Shown here: piece by piece, positions 56,854 through 64,000 of the stretch
Position numbering within the stretch: position 1 is the stretch's first letter
Layout of the letters: every line of letters begins with the position of its first letter
The notes under the pieces: model-generated
What the model was told of the DNA's origin: nothing
The model's database searches: none
The model's input: only the letters and a program-made list of their open reading frames with translations
From: Caenimonas sedimenti
Lineage (GTDB): Bacteria > Pseudomonadota > Gammaproteobacteria > Burkholderiales > Burkholderiaceae_C
Direction of reading: 5' to 3'
NCBI RefSeq assembly: GCF_007833165.1
Contig: NZ_VOBQ01000015.1
Location: forward strand, 1-64,000
DNA length: 64,000 nt
Made by a program: the position numbers and the translations under genes

Positions 56854-57705
56854 ATGTCGCTGCAATTCACGGCACCCACCCCGCTGGAGTACTTCAAGAC
56901 CCTGGTGCAGAGCGACGAACACTTCCCGTTGCTCGAGGCCGCGGCCAGCCTGGCACAGGACGAATACCCCGACCTGGACCTGCAGATCGTGCTGGGCGAC
57001 GTCGACCAGCTGCTCGCGCGGCTGAAGCGCCGCATCCCGGCTGACGCCGCGGCGCTGCAGCGCCTGCGCAGCCTGAACCAGTTCTTCTTCCGCGACCTGA
57101 GCTTCGGCGGCAACGTCAACGACTACTGCGACCCCGACAACAGCTACCTGAACGTCGTGCTGCGCACCCGCCGCGGCATCCAGATCTCGCTGGCGGTGCT
57201 GTGGATCGAGCTGGCGCAGGGCATCGGCCTGCATGCGCGCGGCGTGTGCTTCCCGGGCCATTTCATGGTCAAGGTCAACCTGCCCAAGGGCCAGGTGGTG
57301 ATCGACCCGTTCACCGGGCAGTCGCTCTCGCGCGAGGAACTGTCGGAGCGCCTCGAACCGTACAAGCGCCGCAGCGGCCTGGTCGATGAATTCGAAGTGC
57401 CGCTGGGCCTCTACCTGCAGGCGGCCCCGCCGCGCGACATCCTGGCGCGCATGCTGCGCAACCTGAAGGAGATCCATCGCGCCCAGGAAGACTGGGTGCG
57501 GCTGATCGCCGTGCAGAACCGGCTGCTGGTGTTGTTGCCGGATGCCTGGGCCGAATACCGCGACCGCGGTCTTGCCCATGCGGAGCAGGGCCACCCGGCG
57601 CAGGCCGTGGACGACCTGGAAACCTACCTGGTGCACGCCCAGGACGCCCTGGACATCGACGCCATCGCCGACCGCGTGGCCGACCTGCGCCGCGCGAAGC
57701 ACTAA
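56854..57705 (+). CDS. SirB1-family protein with transglutaminase-like and TPR-like parts
   Basis: The 283-residue protein belongs to the SirB1/transglutaminase-like family. LNQFFFRDLSFGGNVNDYCDPDNSYLNVVL and GLHARGVCFPGHFMVKV form the core, with a cysteine and histidine in VCFPGHF. The C-terminal 80 residues (AQEDWVRLIAVQNRLLVLLPDAWAEYRDRGLAHAEQGHPAQAVDDLETYL) form two TPR-like helical hairpins. The molecular function is unknown. It follows murJ by 56 bases. Confidence 0.9.
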   Translation: MSLQFTAPTPLEYFKTLVQSDEHFPLLEAAASLAQDEYPDLDLQIVLGDVDQLLARLKRRIPADAAALQRLRSLNQFFFRDLSFGGNVNDYCDPDNSYLNVVLRTRRGIQISLAVLWIELAQGIGLHARGVCFPGHFMVKVNLPKGQVVIDPFTGQSLSREELSERLEPYKRRSGLVDEFEVPLGLYLQAAPPRDILARMLRNLKEIHRAQEDWVRLIAVQNRLLVLLPDAWAEYRDRGLAHAEQGHPAQAVDDLETYLVHAQDALDIDAIADRVADLRRAKH

Positions 57706-57718
57706 AGCCCGGTCGAGA

Positions 57719-58582
57719 TCAGGTTTTCAGCAGCTGCTGATGCTGCTGGACTTCGCCGGCCTGCGTGCGCGGGGTGATGACCGGCGCGGACCGTTGCACC
57801 GCCGCATGCAAGGGACGGCCGCCCGAGAGCACCGAAGCCAGACGGCTGCCCTGGGCCAGCGTGTGCTGCGCCGCCTTCAATTGCGGTGCCAGCGAGCCGC
57901 CCAGCGGGCCCACCGGGTTGCGGCGCAGCGCCGGTTCGGCGGCTGCCTGCGGTTGCAGCACGGGGCGGATCCAGTCCAGGATCGCTTCCCATTGCGCGAG
58001 GTCCTTCTTCGCCTCGTCCGCGGGCAGGTCGAACAGAGTGAGCCCGCGTTCGAGGTTGCGCACGTAACCTTGCGTCTCACGGATCACGCCGATCAGCGGC
58101 AGGCCCTGGCCTTCCGCCCAGGCCCGCAGCGAGGCCGCGGCGTTGGTGCGGCCATCGACCCGCATGCCGACCGCCGCCACCTTGCAGCGGCCGCTGGCCA
58201 CGCGGGGCAGGGACTGCATTTCGGCCAGGCAGGCGGTCGCGGCTTCACGGTCGAACACCGAAGGGCAGACCGGGATCACGACGGCATCGGCGAACATCAC
58301 CACCCGGGCCAGTTCGAACCCGTGCAGCCCGCCGGGCGTGTCCAGCACCACGTGCGTGATGCCGGTCGGCACGCGCAGCACGTTCTTCTGGTCCAGGGTC
58401 CACGGCGCGATGGTGGGCAGGCCGGCGTCGCGGCGCTTCAGCCAGCCGCGGCTGGACTGCTGGCGGTCGATGTCGCCCAGCATCACGGCATGGCCCTGGC
58501 GCGCGCACCACGCGGCCACGTGGGCCGCGAAGGTGCTCTTGCCGCTCCCGCCTTTGCGGTTGACGACGGCGATCACTGGCAT
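57719..58582 (-). CDS. Orphan ParA-family ATPase
   Basis: The 287-residue protein is a deviant-Walker ATPase: VVNRKGGSGKSTFAAHVAAWCA at the N terminus, LGDIDRQQSS and VVLDTPGGLHGFELARVVMFADAVVIPVCPS. A C-terminal extension of about 80 residues (PVLQPQAAAEPALRRNPVG onwards) is rich in Gln, Pro and Ala and has no family match. No parB or parS-like site is adjacent, so it may position a cargo other than the chromosome. It is convergent with the SirB1-like gene. Confidence 0.85.
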   Translation of the reverse strand: MPVIAVVNRKGGSGKSTFAAHVAAWCARQGHAVMLGDIDRQQSSRGWLKRRDAGLPTIAPWTLDQKNVLRVPTGITHVVLDTPGGLHGFELARVVMFADAVVIPVCPSVFDREAATACLAEMQSLPRVASGRCKVAAVGMRVDGRTNAAASLRAWAEGQGLPLIGVIRETQGYVRNLERGLTLFDLPADEAKKDLAQWEAILDWIRPVLQPQAAAEPALRRNPVGPLGGSLAPQLKAAQHTLAQGSRLASVLSGGRPLHAAVQRSAPVITPRTQAGEVQQHQQLLKT

Positions 58583-58816
58583 GGTGTCTCCTCGCTCTTG
58601 TCCGAAGTGTCCGGCAAATCCCGGCCCCGGTCCAGTCCCCACCGGAATTTGTCGCTAGAAGTTTTGTAGCAGCGCAACGCACGGCGGACTTCCTTCCGGG
58701 ACCCGGGCGCCACCTGGCCTGCGCCGGCCGGGGCCCATTTCCAGGCCTTTCGGCCGACGCCCGTAGAATTTGCGCCATCTCCAGGGCCGCCCGCCCGGCC
58801 CCTTCTCCCCCACGGA

Positions 58817-59887
58817 ATGCAATTCACCCCCACCCAGAAACGAGCCGCCGCCTGGGCCTCCATCGCCGCGCTGGTGGTGCTCGCCCTGTGGCTGCTGGGG
58901 CCCGTCCTCACGCCGTTCATCGTCGCCGGCGTGCTGGCGTACGCGCTCACGCCCGTGGTCGACCGGCTCGACGCGGCCTGGGGCGGCCGCGTGCCGCGTG
59001 TGCTGGCCGTGGTGCTGGTGGAGCTGGCCTTCCTGCTGGCGCTGATCTGCCTGCTGCTGCTGGTGGTGCCGGTGGTCGCCAAGGAAATCCCGCTGATGCG
59101 CCAGCAATTGCCTTCGCTGTTCGAACGCCTGCACAACACGCTCACCCCGTGGCTGCAGCAGTACGGCATCCAGGTCTCGCTGGACCTCGCCAGCCTGAAG
59201 GAGCAGATGCTGGAGTACATGAATGCCAACTGGGGCGACGGCCTGGCCTCGCTCTGGCCATCGCTGAAGCTGGGGGGCAGCGTCGCCCTGGCGCTGCTTG
59301 GCAACGCGGTGCTGATCCCGGTCGCCCTGTTCTACCTGCTGATGGACTGGAAGCCTTTCGTCGCGCGGGCGCTCGAACTCGTGCCCCCGCGGGCCCGCCC
59401 CAGCGTGGACGCCTTCACCGGCGAGGCCGACCAGGTGCTGGGCCAGTACCTGCGCGGCCAGTTGCTGGTGATGCTGACGATGGCGGTGTTCTACAGCGTG
59501 GGCCTGGCGCTGTTCGGGCTGGACCTGGCGCTGCCGATCGGCGCCTTCACCGGTCTGGCCATGTTCGTGCCTTACGTGGGCTTCGGCCTGGGCCTGATCC
59601 TGGCGGTCGTCGCCGGCCTGCTGCAGTTCGCTTCGATCAAGGCGCTGGTGATGGTGGGGGTGGTCTACGGGCTCGGGCAGGTCTTCGAAAGCCTGTACCT
59701 GACGCCACGGCTGGTGGGCGAACGCATCGGGCTGCATCCGCTGGCCGTCATCTTCGCGTTGCTGGCCTTCGGCCAGCTGCTCGGCTTCGTTGGGGTGCTG
59801 GTGGCCCTTCCGGCAAGCGCAGTGCTGCTGGTCGCCATCCGGCGCATGCGCGCGAGCTACCTCGCGAGCAAGCTGTACCACGCATGA
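58817..59887 (+). CDS. AI-2E family transporter (PerM-like)
   Basis: The 356-residue membrane protein has N-terminal segments (ALVVLALWLLGPVLTPFIVAGVLAYALTPVVDRL), a soluble middle domain with amphipathic helices and a C-terminal bundle with GAFTGLAMFVPYVGFGLGLILAVVAGLLQF. The family exports autoinducer-2 or exchanges ions for protons; the substrate here is unknown. Its stop overlaps the hda start as ATGA. Confidence 0.9.
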   Translation: MQFTPTQKRAAAWASIAALVVLALWLLGPVLTPFIVAGVLAYALTPVVDRLDAAWGGRVPRVLAVVLVELAFLLALICLLLLVVPVVAKEIPLMRQQLPSLFERLHNTLTPWLQQYGIQVSLDLASLKEQMLEYMNANWGDGLASLWPSLKLGGSVALALLGNAVLIPVALFYLLMDWKPFVARALELVPPRARPSVDAFTGEADQVLGQYLRGQLLVMLTMAVFYSVGLALFGLDLALPIGAFTGLAMFVPYVGFGLGLILAVVAGLLQFASIKALVMVGVVYGLGQVFESLYLTPRLVGERIGLHPLAVIFALLAFGQLLGFVGVLVALPASAVLLVAIRRMRASYLASKLYHA

Positions 59888-60558
59888 AGCAGCTGGCGCT
59901 GGACATCGGCCTGGCTGGCCCGCCGACGCTGGAGAGCTATTTCCCCGGCATCAACGAGCCGGCCTGGCGCCATCTGCAGCTCTGGGCCGGCAGCCCGACC
60001 CGCTCGCCAGTCCCCACCTACCTGTGGGGTGGCCCGGGCAGCGGCAAGACGCACCTGCTGCAGGCCGTCCAGCAGGAGCTGCGCGGGCAGGGCGCCAGCA
60101 CCGGCTGGCTGGACGCCTCGCTGCTGGAGCCCCCGGAGTTCAACGAGCACTGGGCGGTGGTCCTGCTGGATGACGTCCATCTCTACACCGCGGTGCAGCA
60201 GCATGCGGCCTTCACCTGGTTCGTGCAGGCGCAAGCGCTGCAGCGCGGCGTGCTCGCCGCCGGCGCCCTGCCGCCGGCCGACCTGCAGCTGCGCGAGGAT
60301 CTGCGCACGCGCCTGGGCTGGGGCCACGTGTTCCAGTTGCAGACCATGAGCGAGCCGGAGCGGCGCGCCGTGCTGCGGCAGGCCGCGGACGCCCGCGGCG
60401 TGTTCCTCAGCGACGAGGTGATGGACTTCATCCTCACCCGTTTCTCGCGCGACCTGGGCAGCCTGATGCAGTTGCTGCAGCACCTGGACGCCTACGCGCT
60501 TCAGACGCAGCGGGCGATCACGATCCCGATGGTGAAGTCGATGCTGGAGGATGAATGA
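59884..60558 (+). CDS. hda: DnaA-related regulatory inactivator Hda
   Basis: Hda with the sliding clamp stimulates ATP hydrolysis by DnaA and prevents repeated initiation. The 224-residue AAA+ protein has the N-terminal clamp-binding QLALDIGL, Walker A LWGGPGSGKTHLL, Walker B VVLLDDVHLY and a C-terminal lid with DEVMDFILTRFSRDLGSL. It is coupled to both neighbours by ATGA overlaps. Confidence 0.92.
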   Translation: MKQLALDIGLAGPPTLESYFPGINEPAWRHLQLWAGSPTRSPVPTYLWGGPGSGKTHLLQAVQQELRGQGASTGWLDASLLEPPEFNEHWAVVLLDDVHLYTAVQQHAAFTWFVQAQALQRGVLAAGALPPADLQLREDLRTRLGWGHVFQLQTMSEPERRAVLRQAADARGVFLSDEVMDFILTRFSRDLGSLMQLLQHLDAYALQTQRAITIPMVKSMLEDE

Positions 60559-61238
60559 GCTTACGGCCCAAGGTCACGCTGTTCGACCTCGACCACACCC
60601 TGCTGCCAATCGACTCCGACCATTCCTGGGGCGAGTTCACGCAGCAGATCGGCTGGACCGATCCGGTGGAGTTCAAGCGCCGCAATGACACTTTCTACGC
60701 GCACTACATCGCGGGCACCCTGGACGTGCACGACTACGTGCGCTTCGCGGTGGAGGCCATCCGGGTGCGCGACCAGGCGCAGTACGAGGAGGCGCATGCC
60801 CGCTTCATGCGGGAGTGGATCCTCCCCGCGCTGCGCGAACCGGCGACGGCCCTGGTGCGCCAGCACCAGCAGGCCGGCGACACGGTGGCCATCGTCACGG
60901 CCACCAACGAATTCGTCACGCGGCCGATCGCCCAGGCCTTCGGCGTGGCGGAGCTGATCGCGGTCGAACTCGAGCGCGGCGCCGACGGCTGGATCACGGG
61001 CGAGATCGCCGGCGTCCCCTCCATGCGCGGCGGCAAGGTCGTGCGCACCCAGCAATGGCTGGCCGCGCGCGGCTGGGACTGGCTGGACGTCGAGACCACC
61101 TTCTATTCCGATTCGACCAACGACCTGCCCCTGCTGGAGCAGGTCGACCACCCGGTCGCCACCAACCCCGACCCGCGCCTGCGCACGCTGGCGCTGGAGC
61201 GGGGCTGGCGCATACTCGACCTGTTCCCCAAGACATGA
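60555..61238 (+). CDS. HAD-superfamily IB phosphatase (SerB/histidinol-phosphatase-like)
   Basis: The 227-residue protein has HAD motif I FDLDHTLLPIDSDHSW, motif II IVTATNEFVTRP, and motifs III/IV with the lysine in GGKVVRTQQW and the acids in YSDSTNDLPLLE. It belongs to the HAD-IB group that includes phosphoserine phosphatases and a fused-type histidinol phosphatase. The substrate is not certain; serB function would complement serC and serA in the window. It is in the hda-pcnB operon. Confidence 0.88.
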   Translation: MSLRPKVTLFDLDHTLLPIDSDHSWGEFTQQIGWTDPVEFKRRNDTFYAHYIAGTLDVHDYVRFAVEAIRVRDQAQYEEAHARFMREWILPALREPATALVRQHQQAGDTVAIVTATNEFVTRPIAQAFGVAELIAVELERGADGWITGEIAGVPSMRGGKVVRTQQWLAARGWDWLDVETTFYSDSTNDLPLLEQVDHPVATNPDPRLRTLALERGWRILDLFPKT

Positions 61239-62818
61239 TCAAGAAATTCATCGACAGACTGCTCGGCAACTCGCCCAAACCGAAATTCGGCAAGCGCAAG
61301 GAGGTCGGGCCCGAGGAGCACGGGATCGACCCGGCCCTGGCGGACGAGCGCGCCCTCAACGTGGTGCATACGCTCAAGGAGGCGGGGTACGAGGCGTACA
61401 TCGTGGGTGGCGCCGTGCGCGACCTGCTGGTGGGCCTGCGGCCGAAGGACTTCGACGTGGCCACCAATGCCACGCCGGAGCAGGTGAAGGGCCTGTTCCG
61501 CCGCGCCTTCATCATCGGCCGGCGCTTTCGCATCGTCCACGTGGTGTACGGCCGCGGCCGCGAGCACGAGGTGATCGAGGTCTCCACCTTCCGCGCCTAC
61601 CTCGACAGCGCAGCGGCTGAAGCCGTCAGCGGCAACGAACGCACGAGCAAGAGCGAACTCGCCGGCATGAAGCACGCGGTGGACGCGTCGGGCCGGGTGC
61701 TGCGCGACAACGTGTGGGGCCCGCAGGAGGAAGACGCCGCGCGCCGCGACTTCACCATCAACGCCATGTACTACGACCCGGAACGCCGGATCGTGGTCGA
61801 CTACCACGGCGGCATCGCCGACGCCAAGAAGCGCCTGATCCGCATGATCGGCGACCCGGCGGCCCGTTACCGCGAAGACCCGGTGCGCGTCATCCGCGCG
61901 GTGCGCTTCATGGCGAAGCTGGCACCCCTGGGCTTCAAGCTCGAACCCAAGACACAGGCACCGCTGGTGCCGAGCATGGCGCTGCTGGCGGACGTCCCGC
62001 AAAGCCGCCTGTTCGACGAGATGCTCAAGCTGCTGCAGACCGGGCACTCGCTGGCGACGGTCGAGCAATTGCAGGCGCTGGGCATGGCACGCGGCATCTA
62101 TCCGCTGCTGGACCTGATCGTGGAGCGCGCGGCCGACCCGTTCGTGCGGGCCGCCCTGCAGGACACCGACCGCCGCGTCAGCGAAAGCAAGCCGGTCGCG
62201 CCGAGCTTCCTGCTGGCCTGCGTGCTGTGGTCCGACGTGCGCGACGGCTGGGCGCAGCGGCTCGCCCGCAAGCAGCATTCCTTCCCCGCCTTGCAGGACG
62301 CCATCGACGACTGCTTCAACGCGCGCATCGGCGACGTGTCGGGCCGCGGCAAGCTGGGCGCCGACATGCGCGAGATCTGGATGATGCAGCCGCGCTTCGA
62401 GAAGCGCGTCGGCAGCACGCCGTTCAGCCTGGTGGAGCAGCCGCGCTTCCGCGCCGCCTTCGACTTCATGCGCCTGCGTGCCGACGCCGGCGAGGTGGAC
62501 GTGGTGCTGGCCGATTGGTGGCAGGAGTTCAGCCAGGCCAGCGACGCCGTGCGCGAAGATCTGGTGGACCAGCTGCGTGACGAGCAGCAGAAGAACCAGC
62601 GGCGCGTGCGCACGGTGCGGCCGCCGCTGCCGGCGTCCTCCGAGGCGGAAGACGTGAACGACGCGCGACCACCCGCCGCCGGCCCCGCCCCCGCGTCACG
62701 ACCGGACGACGACCGCGAACCCACCGGCGGCGACGCGCCACGCAAGCGCCGCCGGCGCCGGCGCAAGCCGGGCGGCGGCCAGGGCGGCGCGGATGCGGGT
62801 GCCGGCTCCGAACCCTGA
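61235..62818 (+). CDS. pcnB: Poly(A) polymerase I
   Basis: PcnB adds 3' adenosine tails to RNA and promotes decay. The 527-residue protein has the nucleotidyltransferase signature YIVGGAVRDLLVGLRPKDFDVATNATPEQV near residue 55, RRDFTINAMYYDP, and the RNA-binding YREDPVRVIRAVRFMAKL. The last 60 residues are basic and low-complexity (RKRRRRRRKPGGG). ATG 61235 overlaps the HAD stop as ATGA. Confidence 0.95.
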   Translation: MIKKFIDRLLGNSPKPKFGKRKEVGPEEHGIDPALADERALNVVHTLKEAGYEAYIVGGAVRDLLVGLRPKDFDVATNATPEQVKGLFRRAFIIGRRFRIVHVVYGRGREHEVIEVSTFRAYLDSAAAEAVSGNERTSKSELAGMKHAVDASGRVLRDNVWGPQEEDAARRDFTINAMYYDPERRIVVDYHGGIADAKKRLIRMIGDPAARYREDPVRVIRAVRFMAKLAPLGFKLEPKTQAPLVPSMALLADVPQSRLFDEMLKLLQTGHSLATVEQLQALGMARGIYPLLDLIVERAADPFVRAALQDTDRRVSESKPVAPSFLLACVLWSDVRDGWAQRLARKQHSFPALQDAIDDCFNARIGDVSGRGKLGADMREIWMMQPRFEKRVGSTPFSLVEQPRFRAAFDFMRLRADAGEVDVVLADWWQEFSQASDAVREDLVDQLRDEQQKNQRRVRTVRPPLPASSEAEDVNDARPPAAGPAPASRPDDDREPTGGDAPRKRRRRRRKPGGGQGGADAGAGSEP

Positions 62819-62830
62819 GCGCTCTCGCGA

Positions 62831-63611
<781 letters not shown>

Positions 63612-63613
63612 CG

Positions 63614-64000
63614 TCAGAACCAGCCCACCAGGCCCGACTGCTCCGCGTTCTGCGGATTCGAGCCGGCATCGCGCACGCGCTGCAACGCATCTTCTTCCGG
63701 CAGGCCCAGCGCCTTCAGGATGCAAGCGGCGGCCGTGCCCGTGCGGCCGATGCCGGCGGCGCAGTGGAGCATCACGGCGTCGCCGCGCTTCAGCGCATCC
63801 ACGACCTGGGCCACGTCTTGCCGGAAGCCGGCGGCGTCCTCCGGCACGCCGAAGTTGCGCATCGGGCTGTGCAGCCAGCGAAAACCGAGGCGGCCGGCCA
63901 CGACGGCGGCGTGATAGTCGGGGGACAGCTCGGCGAGTTCTTCGCGCGGGGTCAGGCACACCACGAGCGCCAATTCGCTGCGTTCCGCCTGCGACTCGAA
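63614..64000 (-). CDS. Dual-specificity protein phosphatase family, 5' end outside window
   Basis: The part in view has about 128 residues with the CX5R signature HCAAGIGRTGTAAACIL and general-acid loop MRNFGVPEDAAGF, so it removes phosphate from tyrosine/serine or small substrates. The frame stays open to the right edge (residues before ALVVCLTPREEL continue as SQAERSEL), so the start lies outside the window. It is convergent with the orphan atpE, two bases apart. Confidence 0.85.
   Translation of the reverse strand, partial: FESQAERSELALVVCLTPREELAELSPDYHAAVVAGRLGFRWLHSPMRNFGVPEDAAGFRQDVAQVVDALKRGDAVMLHCAAGIGRTGTAAACILKALGLPEEDALQRVRDAGSNPQNAEQSGLVGWF

Overview
The window is chromosomal DNA from a high-GC betaproteobacterium of the order Burkholderiales, most likely family Comamonadaceae (Ramlibacter/Variovorax-like). 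This rests on a gltA-sdhE-sdhBADC cluster read as one operon, the fds-type NAD-dependent formate dehydrogenase, a kynBUA operon, an hda-HAD-pcnB-folK row, and intergenic palindromes of the CGTCATTCCCGCGAAGGCGGGAATCC type. The genus is an inference from gene content and was not tested by alignment.

Layout. 1-5757 (minus): formate dehydrogenase fdsG-fdsB-fdsA-fdhD, with fdhD running off the left edge. 5927-10516: a LysR regulator divergent from the glyoxylate-to-glycerate operon gcl-hyi-glxR. 10517-16465: a lower-GC accessory island that begins after a cluster of repeats. It holds an ABC-type ATPase with a Toprim-like tail, a D12-class adenine methylase, a VanX-like M15 protein and a divergent 523-aa unknown. 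16586-22467 (minus): a PAS protein, a formyl-CoA-transferase-like gene, a small unknown, a SucD-like protein, a FAH-family protein, a PanE-like reductase and a second LysR regulator. 22727-34270: a TCA-cycle block with gltA, sdhE, sdhB, sdhA, sdhD, sdhC and a GntR regulator on minus, then mdh, a CitE-like lyase, a small secreted protein and acnB on plus. 34339-36677 (minus): two paralogous secreted glycine-rich proteins. 36914-39221: SbmA-like transporter, XRE regulator, small membrane protein. 39302-44502: serC, serA, acnA. 44499-48586: LysR regulator, a BLUF-like protein without the photoactive tyrosine, a PhnD-like periplasmic protein and an FAD monooxygenase. 48696-51429 (minus): kynB-kynU-kynA. 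51626-54153: a small gene with a LexA-type box, then argD-argF. 54392 to the right end: DUF3579, rpsT, murJ, SirB1-like, ParA-like, AI-2E transporter, hda, HAD phosphatase, pcnB, folK, an orphan ATP synthase c subunit, and a dual-specificity phosphatase cut by the edge.

How the parts fit. The left third suggests C1/C2 acid metabolism: a CoA transferase resembling formyl-CoA:oxalate CoA-transferase, formate oxidation to CO2 and glyoxylate carboligation to glycerate. Oxalyl-CoA decarboxylase is not in the window. A TTGAC-N4-GTCAA inverted repeat lies upstream of fdsG, gcl and the PAS gene, which hints at one shared regulator. The middle is core respiration, probably controlled in part by the GntR protein through an AT-rich palindrome between gntR and mdh. 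The best candidate for an undescribed system is the accessory island at 11.1-16.5 kb. Other leads are the SOS-box gene at 51.6 kb, the degenerate BLUF protein and the orphan c subunit.
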